Notes: a model not told the origin generated them from the letters alone. A DNA stretch of 58,634 nucleotides from Ruminococcaceae bacterium P7 (GCA_900100595.1 FMUA01000006.1:1-58634); one strand, 5' to 3'. Positions 9,297 to 18,120 are shown, counted from the stretch's first letter. Program-made: numbers and translations.

Positions 9297-10424
9297 TTAA
9301 GCATCAATATCGGGAACTATCTGCAATGAATATTCAGGCAATTGAGAATGAACCTCTTTTGTCAGAATATTCAGCGCTTCGCCCCTGTCAATATCGAAGC
9401 TGAGTACCACATCAAACCGAATCGTCTTGTTTTCTGTGTCTGCAAAAAAGCCATGTAACTGCAAAGCCCAGTCGTGCTTCAAAACAATTTTCTGCACGGT
9501 ATTCCGTATTTTTGCGGTTTCATCATCCGAGGTGTTATAAGAGTAAACCCCGATACCCGTGAGAATGACTCCTGTTTCAAGATAAATCTTTGCCTGAATT
9601 CGCCTCGTCAGTTCATCTACATTGTCAACCGTCATGGTATCGGGCAATTCAATGTGAACGCTGGCGTAGTTTTTGCTTGGTCCGAAATTGAACATGATCA
9701 AGTCGTATGCTCCTCTGACCTCGGGTTCTTCACAAATGAGTTTTTTAATGCGGTCGGTTTCTTCTTTATCTGCGCGCTTTCCGAGAATATCATTGACTGT
9801 TTCAAGCATCATCTCAATGCCTGCTTTGATAATGAATACGGAAATAATAACACCGACATATGCTTCAAGCGAAATACCCCAGATCAAATAAATGATGGCG
9901 GAAGCAAGCACCGAAGCGGATAGAATCGCGTCAAACAAAGCGTCAGAACCTGACGCGGTCAGAGCGCCTGAGTTATGCTTTTTACCCTGTCTTTTCACAT
10001 ATTGACCGAGTATCAGCTTTACAACAATCGCTACCGAAATAATGATTAGCGAGATTGCGCTGTACTCTGCTTTTTCGGGAGAAAAAATCGCCTTGACGGA
10101 TTCCACCATCGAGGTGATACCTGCGTAGAGCACAATAGCCGCTACGATCATCGAACTGAGATATTCGATTCTTCCGTATCCAAGCGGATGCTTTTTATCG
10201 GGCTGTTTTGCTCCGAGCTTAGCGCCGATAATTGTAACCACGGATGACAGCGCGTCGGAAAGGTTGTTCACCGCGTCGAGTATGATCGCGATAGAATTGG
10301 ACAATAAACCGACAACCGCCTTAAAGACAACGAGAAATACATTTGTCAGTATTCCGATTATACTGGTTTTTACGATTGCTTTTTCTCTGGCTGCCGAAAG
10401 CTCGGCAATGTTTTTTTCTGCCAT
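9297..10424 (-). CDS. Cation diffusion facilitator (CDF) family transporter
   Basis: A 375-residue proton-coupled metal efflux protein of the cytoplasmic membrane. It has the CDF hallmarks: a signature near TM1-TM2 (NSIAIILDAVNNLSDALSSVV, in two pieces), the TM2 metal site DAVNNLSD, the TM5 counterpart DALFDAILS, and a C-terminal ferredoxin-like domain. NLSD instead of HxxxD-type residues fits the subgroup that often handles Mn, Fe or Zn in Clostridia. The exact metal is not determinable. The start is supported by GGAGG seven bases upstream. It stands alone. Confidence 0.9.
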   Translation of the reverse strand: MAEKNIAELSAAREKAIVKTSIIGILTNVFLVVFKAVVGLLSNSIAIILDAVNNLSDALSSVVTIIGAKLGAKQPDKKHPLGYGRIEYLSSMIVAAIVLYAGITSMVESVKAIFSPEKAEYSAISLIIISVAIVVKLILGQYVKRQGKKHNSGALTASGSDALFDAILSASVLASAIIYLIWGISLEAYVGVIISVFIIKAGIEMMLETVNDILGKRADKEETDRIKKLICEEPEVRGAYDLIMFNFGPSKNYASVHIELPDTMTVDNVDELTRRIQAKIYLETGVILTGIGVYSYNTSDDETAKIRNTVQKIVLKHDWALQLHGFFADTENKTIRFDVVLSFDIDRGEALNILTKEVHSQLPEYSLQIVPDIDA

Positions 10425-10617
10425 AATTACCTCCTTGATTTCCTATTTGAATTTGAAATAAGCTAAGGTTATGACGGGTTGCTTTTTGTAAAACGGAATT
10501 GCCTACGGGAAGGGTAAAGACGGCATTGTTGTTACATCACTTCAACTGCCGGGCAGATCGCTATGTTTTCCTTTTGGTGATGTCATTTCTTTCACTCCGA
10601 ACCGAGATAGCGTTTCC

Positions 10618-11757
10618 TCAGCTCATCAGCTCGCTGTAAAGATGATCCGCCACGCCGAGAATCACGTCCGAAAGCTCCAGATCCTCTTTCCATTTCTCTT
10701 CGATCTCATCATATCCCAGATACGCACCGATGATATTGCCCGCAATGGCTCCCGTCGAATCGCTGTCGCCCTTGTGGTTTACGGCGGTGATGATGCACTG
10801 AGAGAAATCATACGAATAACGCAGGCAGCAATATATCGCGATCGCAAGTGCTTCCTCGGCAACCCATCCCTCTCCCAAACGGTGGATATTGTCCAAATCG
10901 CGCGCGTCATTATCGGAAAGCTCAATCGCGAGCCGGATAATTTCAACCAGCTCGCCGATATGCGCGTCATCGCGGAAAAGACCGGCAACTGCGTCAAGCG
11001 CATCTTCAACGATGTCTTGGAGCGTGTTTCCGGCATCGGAATACAGAATACTGTGAATAATATGCGTCAGGAGCGCCGCGGGCATATAGCCCAGCGAATG
11101 GCTGTGGGTAATCGCCGCGAACTCTGCTCCCTCATTATCGATTTGCAGGATTTCTCCGTGTTTCAGCATTCCGACGGGTGCGACGCGCATCACTCCGCCG
11201 CAGCCCTTGCTGTTGTTGATTTTGTCGGCGATAAAGCTGTCAGCTGTCTGTTTCTGATTTCTGCGCTTGTGAAGCGCGGACAGGCAGGTGATTCCGGGCG
11301 CTCTGCACGCAAACATGCGGCGCTCAGCCATCAGGCCGTGCGGAAAAAACTGTTTTCCCGCCCTTTCAAAGGTCGATTCCTGCGTATCTAACCAGTCCAG
11401 ATGGGATTGCAATGCATAGGATCTGAGTGAATCATCTGCGCCGCCGTTTGCCTGCGCAGAGAGCCATTTTATTATTGCCTCCGCCGCAAACAAGGTCATC
11501 TGCGTATCGTCGGAAATCAGCGCTTTTTTGCTCACGCTGTCCAGACTGTACGCGCGGATTCCGCCTTTTCCGTATTTGCCGAACAACTCATTTTCTCCCA
11601 TAAACTCCACGGCATAGCCCAGCGCGTCGCCCGCGGCTCCGCCTGTCAGGAACCCCTGATGCGGTTTTGCAGCTCGGCGTCCTCCTCTTTCCAAAAGCGG
11701 ATTTTTGCGCCGCAATATCCGCAGAAATGATCTTTGAAGAAAATTCCACGGGAGCAA
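10618..11757 (-). CDS. ADP-ribosylglycohydrolase family protein, start unresolved
   Basis: The protein belongs to the ADP-ribosylglycohydrolase (DraG/ARH) family, which removes ADP-ribose from proteins or small molecules. The N-terminal motif GGAAGDALGYAVEF and the metal-binding motif ISDDTQMTLF are near residues 39-95 of the open frame. GCGGVMRVAP and HKGDSDSTGAIAGNIIGAYLG carry the C-terminal metal ligands. The family domain begins at about 11655 and no start codon lies just before it: the first 34 in-frame residues are read out of frame from the upstream HD gene. That gene ends in NRIRGS, the usual opening of this family, just before its stop, so the two may be one gene split by a one-base shift. 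Confidence 0.8.
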   Translation of the reverse strand: MLPWNFLQRSFLRILRRKNPLLERGGRRAAKPHQGFLTGGAAGDALGYAVEFMGENELFGKYGKGGIRAYSLDSVSKKALISDDTQMTLFAAEAIIKWLSAQANGGADDSLRSYALQSHLDWLDTQESTFERAGKQFFPHGLMAERRMFACRAPGITCLSALHKRRNQKQTADSFIADKINNSKGCGGVMRVAPVGMLKHGEILQIDNEGAEFAAITHSHSLGYMPAALLTHIIHSILYSDAGNTLQDIVEDALDAVAGLFRDDAHIGELVEIIRLAIELSDNDARDLDNIHRLGEGWVAEEALAIAIYCCLRYSYDFSQCIITAVNHKGDSDSTGAIAGNIIGAYLGYDEIEEKWKEDLELSDVILGVADHLYSELMS

Positions 11758-12359
11758 CGGTGACAGAAAAGCAAGGTGGGTCCATCACTGTCGTACTCCA
11801 TCTCGGTTTCTGCCGCATCGACGATCTTCTTGCCGCAGGAGCTGCAATAGCGGTAGTCCAAGGGGACTTTGACGTGGCAGCAGGAAGTTTCCAACGCCGG
11901 AACAACCTTTATTTTCCTTTCAACACGCTCAACGGAGCGCAGCAGGAACATCGCCTGACGGTATTTGTCCGCTCTCTCCAAGGCGGCGTCATTGATCTCA
12001 TCCAGCCTCGTCAGGTCACTGTTGTGCTCCAAATCCGCAAGCTTTACCTTCGTCGCAAGGGAATTCGTCTTGATTTTTTTGATGTAATCCATATACGGCA
12101 CGCTGTCATCGTGCGTCATCAGCAAAAGCGCTTCGGTGACCTCCCGCGGAAAGCCCTGCTCCGTCAAGTCGTCAATCGTCATCTCCGTATCCTCCACTAC
12201 ATCATGCAGAAGAGCGACACAGACAGAATACTCATCATCCATCTGCTCGGCAAGATGAAACGGATGATACACATAGGGAATTCCGCTTTTATCGAGCTGG
12301 TTTTTATGCGCCTGAAAAGAGATTTTCAGGGCTTTTTTGGTCAAGTTTGTATACAGCAT
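11646..12359 (-). CDS. HD-domain (SpoT/RelA-hydrolase-like) protein with C-terminal zinc ribbons
   Basis: A 237-residue protein. The N-terminal HD phosphohydrolase domain resembles the (p)ppGpp hydrolase half of RelA/SpoT, with AHKNQLDKSGIPYVYHPF, ALLHDVVEDTEMT carrying the HD pair, and KVKLADLEHNSD. From about residue 165 come two zinc-ribbon units (CCHVK...YCSSCGKK and CHRC...FCGYCGAK). The last six residues, NRIRGS, are typical of the start of ADP-ribosylglycohydrolases, whose domain continues immediately in the -1 frame. Substrate specificity is unknown. The small HD-only form suggests nucleotide hydrolysis. Confidence 0.8.
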   Translation of the reverse strand: MLYTNLTKKALKISFQAHKNQLDKSGIPYVYHPFHLAEQMDDEYSVCVALLHDVVEDTEMTIDDLTEQGFPREVTEALLLMTHDDSVPYMDYIKKIKTNSLATKVKLADLEHNSDLTRLDEINDAALERADKYRQAMFLLRSVERVERKIKVVPALETSCCHVKVPLDYRYCSSCGKKIVDAAETEMEYDSDGPTLLFCHRCSRGIFFKDHFCGYCGAKIRFWKEEDAELQNRIRGS

Positions 12360-12694
12360 AGTATCACTCCGCTCAGAATCATTTTTTCAATTGTATGATC
12401 GCTGCCCGATAACATCAGAGCATTGTTTTCTACGGGAGCCGGCGGTCACAGTCAGTTTTTTCCTCCTGTCCATTCCGTTTGATTATCCTTCCGGGTTCTT
12501 TGTTTGAATGTGCTAAAAAAACCTCAGAATATATTCTGATTATAGCTTTTATCAATAGCATTGTCAATATATTAGTGATATTTCTTTGAGACGTCCTGTT
12601 CACTTTATTTTCAGCTCTCCCGTCTATACACGGTAACCGACGAAAAAAACATCACAAAGAGTGATGCTTTTCATGGCGGCACTTTTTCCGATCA
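12360..12694. other. Intergenic region upstream of the Ktr operon
   Basis: This holds the divergent leader regions of the HD gene and the Ktr operon. I looked for a c-di-AMP (ydaO) riboswitch, common before ktr genes, and do not see its conserved elements. Confidence 0.4.
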
Positions 12695-12760
12695 TCTTAA
12701 TACAATCTTAACATTGCGGCAACATTCTTAACATCATCTTTACCGAAGGTATGATATAAT
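12695..12760 (+). promoter_or_regulatory. ktr promoter with three TCTTAA direct repeats
   Basis: TCTTAA occurs at 12695, 12706 and 12726, so two repeats are 11 bases apart and the third about two helical turns further on. They precede a TATAAT at 12755-12760 that has a poor -35 box. This layout suits an activator of the OmpR class, plausibly the KdpE-like regulator encoded downstream. Inference from spacing only. Confidence 0.5.
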
Positions 12761-12793
12761 AAATACATCATTTATGAAACAGAGGGATTTGGA

Positions 12794-14137
12794 ATGTTCC
12801 GATTATTCAAGACAAAAAGGCGAAAAAGCATGTCGTCTTTCCAGATTATTCTTCTCAGCTTCTTTGTGCTTATCATGCTGGGAACGGTTCTGCTGATGCT
12901 GCCGATATCTTCCAGAGAGCGTGTATTCACACCCTTTGCCGACGCTCTGTTCACCGCGACCTCCGCGACCTGCGTTACGGGACTGATCGTCAAGGACACG
13001 GCTACCTATTGGTCGTTCTTCGGGCAAGCCGTGATCATCACGCTGATCCAGATCGGCGGAATGGGCGTTATCACCATCGGCATGACCGTCATGCGTGCGT
13101 CGGGCATGAAAATAGGATTGTGGCACAGAAGCACGATGCAGGAATCCGTTTCCGCACCTACCGTCGGCGGTATGGTACGGTACAGCGGCTTTATCATCAA
13201 GACAACGGTGCTGATCGAGCTGATCGGCGCGGCGCTGCTGTTTCCCGTGTTCTGCAGGGATTTCGGCGTATTAAAGGGACTATGGTACTCCTTCTTCCAC
13301 TCCATCTCCGCTTTCTGCAACGCGGGCTTTGATCTTATGGGAGTACGGGAGCCGTTCTCGTCACTGACAAGCTACGGCAGCAATATCTATGTGAACTGCA
13401 TCATTATGCTGCTGATTATCGCGGGCGGTATCGGTTTCCTCGTCTGGGGCGACCTGAAAACGCATAAATTCCATTTCAAGCGCTATTCCCTGCAGACTAA
13501 AATCGTGCTGATCACATCGCTGCTTCTGATCGTTTTGCCCGCAGTGTACTTTTTCTTTCATGAGTATCAGGACATGAATCTTTCTGACAGAATCATCAGC
13601 TCGTTTTTCCAATCCGTCACGACAAGAACAGCGGGCTTCAACTCGCAGGATCTGACGAAGATGAGCGAATCCGGCATCGCCGTTATGGTCATCCTGATGA
13701 TGATCGGCGGCTCTCCCGGTTCAACCGCAGGCGGTATGAAAACCGCCACATTCGCCGTCCTGTTCCTGTCGGCGATCGCGGTTTTCAGCAGAAAAAGAGA
13801 TGTGCAGAGCTTCAAAAGAAGAATTTCCGACGACACCGTCCGCAACGCAGGCGTCATTCTGTTCATGTATCTCGCGCTGACGTTCATCAGCGGCGTTGTC
13901 ATCAGCAGAACGGAGCAGCTGCCGCTGCTCACCTGTCTGTTTGAAACAGGCTCCGGCATCGGAACCGTCGGACTGACGCTCGGCATTACAACAAAGCTGA
14001 AGCTGCTGTCAAAGATCATTCTGATGGTGCTGATGTTCTTCGGCAGAGTCGGCGGTCTGACGATGATTTATGCCGCGCTGCCTTCATCGGGCAACAAGAA
14101 TTCCCGTCTGCCACTCGAAAAAATTTCAATCGGATAA
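12794..14137 (+). CDS. ktrB: Ktr/Trk potassium uptake channel subunit (TrkH/KtrB family)
   Basis: A 447-residue potassium channel subunit of the inner membrane with four M1-P-M2 repeats. Selectivity-filter glycine motifs are visible in order: ATCVTGLIV (near residue 55), SAFCNAGFDLMG (near 175), TRTAGFNSQDL (near 280) and GSGIGTVGLTLG (near 390). It works with the cytosolic RCK subunit encoded 17 bases downstream. Protein features match KtrB more than TrkH because of the short length. An OmpR-type repeat array lies upstream. Confidence 0.92.
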   Translation: MFRLFKTKRRKSMSSFQIILLSFFVLIMLGTVLLMLPISSRERVFTPFADALFTATSATCVTGLIVKDTATYWSFFGQAVIITLIQIGGMGVITIGMTVMRASGMKIGLWHRSTMQESVSAPTVGGMVRYSGFIIKTTVLIELIGAALLFPVFCRDFGVLKGLWYSFFHSISAFCNAGFDLMGVREPFSSLTSYGSNIYVNCIIMLLIIAGGIGFLVWGDLKTHKFHFKRYSLQTKIVLITSLLLIVLPAVYFFFHEYQDMNLSDRIISSFFQSVTTRTAGFNSQDLTKMSESGIAVMVILMMIGGSPGSTAGGMKTATFAVLFLSAIAVFSRKRDVQSFKRRISDDTVRNAGVILFMYLALTFISGVVISRTEQLPLLTCLFETGSGIGTVGLTLGITTKLKLLSKIILMVLMFFGRVGGLTMIYAALPSSGNKNSRLPLEKISIG

Positions 14138-14154
14138 TAGAAGGAGAATAGAAA

Positions 14155-14802
14155 ATGAAAACAGTATTGGTTATCGGCGCAGGACAATTCGGAACCCATA
14201 TCGCGAAACGTATGGAGGAATTACACTGTGAAGTAATGGCGGTAGATATCAACGAGGACTGCATTAACGACATCATGCCTTATGTGACAGACGCCAAAAT
14301 CGGCGACGGAACAAACGAAGAATTTCTCCGCACGCTGGGCATCGACAATTTTGACGTCTGCTTTGTCACCCTCGGCAGTCATTTCCAGACCTCGCTGGAA
14401 ACGACCTCTCTTCTCAGCGAGCTTGGTGCGAAAAAAGTCATCTCACGTGCCACGAATGACGTTCAGATGAAATTTTTGCTCAGAAACGGCGCTGATGAGG
14501 TGGTGTACCCCGAAAAGCAGACAGCGCTGCGCTTAGCCACAAAATACGCTTCCGACAATATTCTGGATTTCTTCCATCTTGAGAAAGAATACTATATCTA
14601 CGAACTGAAGGTCCCCAAGGCGTGGTACGGAAAGACGCTGATGCAGATCGACGTTCGGAAAAGGCACAACATCAATATCCTGACGATAAAACGCGGCAAC
14701 GATGTTTTGATCCCCGCGGCGGACACGATGATCAAGCCCGACGATATCGCTTTTGTGCTCGGAGAAGCGGGCGCGATTCAAAAGGCTCTGGGCAAGAGAT
14801 AG
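14155..14802 (+). CDS. ktrA: Ktr gating subunit with RCK domains (KtrA/TrkA)
   Basis: A 215-residue cytoplasmic ring-forming regulator of the potassium channel. The Rossmann nucleotide-binding motif VIGAGQFGTHIAKRM is at residues 5-19, with the acidic strand end AVDINED that contacts the adenine ribose. The RCK_C domain covers about 135-215. Translation is probably coupled with ktrB, with AGGAG before the ATG. ATP/ADP or NAD(H) binding is known for the family. Confidence 0.92.
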   Translation: MKTVLVIGAGQFGTHIAKRMEELHCEVMAVDINEDCINDIMPYVTDAKIGDGTNEEFLRTLGIDNFDVCFVTLGSHFQTSLETTSLLSELGAKKVISRATNDVQMKFLLRNGADEVVYPEKQTALRLATKYASDNILDFFHLEKEYYIYELKVPKAWYGKTLMQIDVRKRHNINILTIKRGNDVLIPAADTMIKPDDIAFVLGEAGAIQKALGKR

Positions 14803-14820
14803 AGCCGTGAATGAAACGGG

Positions 14821-14850
14821 TTGATAAAAACAGCCGCTTTATGGTATACT
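14821..14850 (+). promoter_or_regulatory. Putative sigma-A promoter for the sensor kinase
   Basis: TTGATA and TATACT are separated by 18 bases and begin 18 bases after the ktrA stop. This could give the kinase/regulator pair its own transcript. Confidence 0.6.
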
Positions 14851-14872
14851 GATACTCAATACCGAAAAAAGG

Positions 14873-15997
14873 ATGAACAAGATGCCGACAGAAAAAAAAG
14901 AAAATCACCGCCTGATACCGATTCTGAAGGAATCGGCGATCTGCCTGATTGTACTGACCGTCGCCACGCTTGTGGGATACGCTTTCAAGATGTTCCGTCT
15001 GACAGACACCGATATCATCATGCTGTATATCATCGCTGTGCTTGTCATTTCTATCATCACATCCCGTATGGTATACTGCCTGATTTCCTCAGCCGTGTGC
15101 GTGGTACTGTTCAATTTTTTCTTCACCTATCCCGAATTTTCGCTGTTCGCGCATGCCGCGGGCTATCCCGTGACCTTTGTCACCATGTTCATCACCGCGT
15201 TTATTGCAGGCTCTCTTGCCAACAAGCTCAAGCGCAACATGCTGATCGCAAAGCAGAACGCGAAAGAAAAAGAGGAAGCCGCGCTTCTTGCGCAGAACGA
15301 ACAGCTCAGGGCAAATATGCTGCGTTCCATTTCCCACGATCTGCGGACGCCGCTGACCTCTATCTCGGGGAACGCGAGCACGCTGATCTCCGCGGGAAAT
15401 ACGCTCGACGAGCCTGCAAAGCAGCAGATATACACCGACATCTATTCCGAATCCATGTGGCTGATCGAGCTGGTGGAAAACCTGCTGTATGCCACAAGAA
15501 TTGAGGACGGGAAAATGCAGCTCAGTATTTCGGTGGAAATACTCGACGATCTGGTTCTGGAATCGGTCAAGCATATCCGCCGCTCACACCCGAAGCGCAG
15601 TATTGAGGTTGAAATGCGCGATGAGATCGTTCCCGTTTTGGCGGACGCCAATCTGATCGTGCAGGTGATCATCAACCTTCTGGATAACGCCGTGAAATAC
15701 AGCGAGGACGATACGCCCGTTACCATCAGCATGCGGAAGGAAGGCGATTTTGCCGTTGTCGCCGTCGCGGACGTCGGACACGGTATTCCCGATCCGGAAA
15801 AGGATAAAATCTTTGAAATGTTTTATACATGTGGCAACCGTTCCTATGACAGCAGGAGAAGCCTCGGTCTGGGGCTTTCGCTGTGCAAGTCGATCGTTGA
15901 TTCTCACGGCGGCGCCATTACCGTCAGGGACAATCAGCCGAAAGGAACGGTGGTCAGCTTCACTCTGCCGTTAGGAAAGGTCGAGTTACATGAATGA
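14873..15997 (+). CDS. KdpD-like sensor histidine kinase lacking the N-terminal KdpD/Usp domains
   Basis: A 374-residue membrane kinase. Four closely spaced hydrophobic helices (about 18-105) match the DUF4118 sensor module of KdpD. These are followed by a coiled linker, the H box SISHDLRTPLTSISGN near residue 160, the N box QVIINLLDNAVKYSEDD and the G boxes GHGIP and SLGLGLSLCKSIV. Full KdpD is about 900 residues, so this is the short form. No kdpFABC genes occur nearby. The Ktr genes directly upstream suggest it controls them in response to potassium or turgor. ATG 14873 is used, with a possible alternative at 14882. Confidence 0.88.
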   Translation: MNKMPTEKKENHRLIPILKESAICLIVLTVATLVGYAFKMFRLTDTDIIMLYIIAVLVISIITSRMVYCLISSAVCVVLFNFFFTYPEFSLFAHAAGYPVTFVTMFITAFIAGSLANKLKRNMLIAKQNAKEKEEAALLAQNEQLRANMLRSISHDLRTPLTSISGNASTLISAGNTLDEPAKQQIYTDIYSESMWLIELVENLLYATRIEDGKMQLSISVEILDDLVLESVKHIRRSHPKRSIEVEMRDEIVPVLADANLIVQVIINLLDNAVKYSEDDTPVTISMRKEGDFAVVAVADVGHGIPDPEKDKIFEMFYTCGNRSYDSRRSLGLGLSLCKSIVDSHGGAITVRDNQPKGTVVSFTLPLGKVELHE

Positions 15998-16673
15998 ATA
16001 TCTTGTTTTGGTTGTAGAGGATGATATCCCCATCAGGACACTGATCACAACCACCTTAAAGATGAACGATTACCGATATATCACCGCAAGCAAGGGCAAC
16101 GAAGCGATCATGCTCAGTGCGTCGCATACGCCCGACATCATTATTCTCGACCTCGGACTGCCCGATATCGACGGCGTCGAGGTGATCGAGCGTATCCGGA
16201 CATGGAGTGAGGTGCCGATTATTGTCGTAAGCGCCAGAAGCGAGGACAAGGATAAAATACTGGCTCTTGACAAGGGCGCTGACGACTATCTGACCAAGCC
16301 GTTTTCCGTCGAGGAGCTTCTCGCACGGCTCCGCGTCATTCAGCGGCGTCTGATCAAAGCCGAGAACACGTTGGTAACGGAATTTATCAACGGAGGACTC
16401 CGCATCGACTATGTATCGGGGTGCGTTTATCTGAATAACAATGAATTGCACCTTACCCCTATCGAGTACAAGCTGATTTGCCTGCTCGCCAAAAATGTCG
16501 GGAAGGTTCTGACGCATAAATACATCATTCAGAATATCTGGGGAAGCTCCGCCGATAACAACGAAGCTTCTCTGCGCGTCTTTATGGCTACACTCCGCAA
16601 AAAGCTCAATGACAGCCAACAGTCCCTGATCCAGACGCATATCGGGATCGGATACAGAATGATGAAGCTCTGA
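15990..16673 (+). CDS. OmpR-family response regulator (KdpE-like)
   Basis: A 227-residue regulator. The receiver has acidic VEDDIP, phospho-acceptor Asp in IILDLGLPDIDG (about residue 52) and the Lys in DDYLTKPF. The winged-helix output domain spans 128-225 with LTPIEYKLICLLAKN and RVFMATLRKKL. LGLPDIDG and the overall layout are KdpE-like. It overlaps the kinase gene by 8 bases. Two hairpins follow the stop. Confidence 0.9.
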   Translation: MNEYLVLVVEDDIPIRTLITTTLKMNDYRYITASKGNEAIMLSASHTPDIIILDLGLPDIDGVEVIERIRTWSEVPIIVVSARSEDKDKILALDKGADDYLTKPFSVEELLARLRVIQRRLIKAENTLVTEFINGGLRIDYVSGCVYLNNNELHLTPIEYKLICLLAKNVGKVLTHKYIIQNIWGSSADNNEASLRVFMATLRKKLNDSQQSLIQTHIGIGYRMMKL

Positions 16674-16715
16674 CCCGGAGCAAAACGGCAAAAAAGTTAA
16701 CAAGTTTTCTAACCG

Positions 16716-16750
16716 AGAGTCCGATGTTCAACCGTTGGACTCTTTTTTTT
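16716..16750 (+). terminator. Terminator of the Ktr/KdpDE-like operon
   Basis: AGAGTCC pairs with GGACTCT and is followed by eight T residues. Confidence 0.7.
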
Positions 16751-16762
16751 AGCGGAAAATGC

Positions 16763-16796
16763 AAAAATCCGATTCATTTACTGAATCGGATTTTTT
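16763..16796. terminator. Bidirectional hairpin terminator
   Basis: AAAAATCCGATTCA pairs with TGAATCGGATTTTTT around a 5-base loop. A-run and T-run flanks allow it to work in both directions. Confidence 0.65.
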
Positions 16797-16832
16797 ATGA
16801 ATTGTCAAGAGTGAGCAAAAAAGATGTGTTTT

Positions 16833-16864
16833 GCAAAAATTCCGGATAGAACTGAACTTGCACA
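16833..16864 (+). repeat. Left copy of 32-bp direct repeat around mntA/hepT
   Basis: It begins GCAAAAAT and ends GAACTTGCACA. It matches 17537-17568 in the same orientation at 30 of 32 positions, bracketing the nucleotidyltransferase/HEPN pair. Confidence 0.75.
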
Positions 16865-16875
16865 AGATTACCGGT

Positions 16876-17211
16876 CTAAATCAACTTTTCAATCATTTTA
16901 ACAAAATCGTCCATCTCATCAAATACGACCTCGACTATAATTGACCAGTTGATGCCTTCGTAATCGTGAACGAGTCTATGGCGCAAGCCGGAGACTACGC
17001 TCCACGGAATATCGGGATTTGCTTTCTTGAATTCGTTACTGAGCATATACACCTGCTCGCCTATATTGTACAGCGGCGTAGTGACCGCCCACTGAGAAAA
17101 CTCGTCACTGAGCAACAATTCACGAGTAATATTGTGCTCCTTGATTTGCTTTTGCAGGGAAGCCCATGTGTTAACGATTTTCTTTATACGCTCTTTATTG
17201 GAAATCTTCAT
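16876..17211 (-). CDS. hepT: HepT-like HEPN toxin (DUF86)
   Basis: A 111-residue HEPN-fold protein, the ribonuclease-like toxin half of MntA/HepT modules. The diagnostic Rx4HxY motif is seen as RHRLVHDY near residues 77-84. It overlaps the mntA-like gene by 4 bases, and in this family MntA neutralises HepT by adding AMP to the Tyr of this motif. The pair is bracketed by 32-bp direct repeats. Confidence 0.88.
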   Translation of the reverse strand: MKISNKERIKKIVNTWASLQKQIKEHNITRELLLSDEFSQWAVTTPLYNIGEQVYMLSNEFKKANPDIPWSVVSGLRHRLVHDYEGINWSIIVEVVFDEMDDFVKMIEKLI

Positions 17212-17498
17212 GCGATTTTCACTCCTTCTTTCATAAGAGTATCATAGAAAGGAGTACCCTTGTTAACTTCGCTGATTTCGAAAACATCGGCGTTTTTGCC
17301 GAGCATTTCCCGGAGTTCTTCGGCAAAGGCAAAAATATTCGATTTCTTAAAATTTTTGCCTCCGAACACAACCACATCAATATCGGAATCGGGAGTTTCC
17401 TCACCGCGGGCGTATGAGCCGAAAAGGAGCGCATATTCGGCGTTATAGCGGACAAGCAATGCTTTTATTGTGTTTTCAATATCTGATCTTGTAGGCAT
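17208..17498 (-). CDS. mntA: MntA-like minimal nucleotidyltransferase antitoxin
   Basis: A 96-residue Pol-beta-type nucleotidyltransferase. The signature GSYARGEETPDSDIDVVVFG (GS-x10-DxD) lies at residues 27-46. The start at 17498 (MPTRSDIENTI) is chosen because GGAAGGGGG precedes it, and the longer open frame to 17567 runs through the flanking direct repeat. It is the upstream partner of hepT, with a 4-base overlap. Confidence 0.88.
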   Translation of the reverse strand: MPTRSDIENTIKALLVRYNAEYALLFGSYARGEETPDSDIDVVVFGGKNFKKSNIFAFAEELREMLGKNADVFEISEVNKGTPFYDTLMKEGVKIA

Positions 17499-17536
17499 AA
17501 TCGCAGCCCCCTTCCGATAGTATCTGCCAAAATGAC

Positions 17537-17568
17537 GCAAAAATCCCGGATAGAACCGAACTTGCACA
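17537..17568 (+). repeat. Right copy of 32-bp direct repeat around mntA/hepT
   Basis: Second copy of the repeat at 16833-16864 with two T/C differences. It lies immediately upstream of the mntA ribosome site. Confidence 0.75.
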
Positions 17569-17666
17569 TCTTGAAATTCGTTTTATATATTTTCTTATTT
17601 TAGCAGGAAAGCATATTCATTCTTCTATTTTATTGTATTAAGTTTTTTCTGCATTGTCAAGCGAAT

Positions 17667-17888
17667 AATTATGTTTCCTACAACAACTCGGTAATGAAAA
17701 TCTTATTCTCAAACCTGAAACGCGAAGAGCTGTACCGAAAGAAATACCGCTCTGAAAAAGAATTCAGAACAGCAGTAAAAAACTATATTCAATTTTATAA
17801 CGAGGAGCGCCCTCATGCCACAAATCAATACAAGACTCCCGAACAAAGGGAAGCTGATTATTTCAGCATTCAAGCCAAAAATCGGTAA
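17667..17888 (+). pseudogene. IS3-family transposase C-terminal fragment
   Basis: About 74 residues of the DDE (rve) transposase C-terminus: YNNSVMKILFSNLKREELYR, then NYIQFYNEERPH with the final catalytic Glu region, and YKTPEQREADYF. No N-terminal part, orfA or inverted repeat is visible, so it is a relic. Confidence 0.8.
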
Positions 17889-18029
17889 CCTGAAATTGGA
17901 ATTGAGGGGTTCTAATTCAGTCCTTTTTTGGGATTGCATTCAAGTTTTAAGGATTTTGTTTTTCGAGTCCAGTTATGTGACTGTTTATGAAGTGTTAGTT
18001 TCGTTACGCCAAGGTTACTGAGCCTGATT

Positions 18030-18120
18030 GAGCGGTATCCCCAAACCCCGGTGTTTAAGCCATTTTGAGCATTTTCACGTAAAATCGCAAAAGAAAAGAG
18101 GCGGTTCAAAAACCGCCTCC
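18030..18120 (-). repeat. Intergenic repeat with strong hairpin, inverted relative to 49035-49125
   Basis: Read on the minus strand it starts with the 9-bp hairpin GAGGCGGTT/AACCGCCTC and TTTTCTTTTGC, then continues for about 70 bases with clear similarity to 49035-49125 on the plus strand. It may be a transcription terminator shared by duplicated chromosomal segments. Confidence 0.6.

Noticed and set aside
9105..9329. 74-residue plus-strand ORF
   Set aside because: No ribosome site, no recognisable motif, and it overlaps the 3' end of the CDF gene.
12360..12793. Possible c-di-AMP riboswitch before ktrB
   Set aside because: The conserved elements of the ydaO class are not visible.
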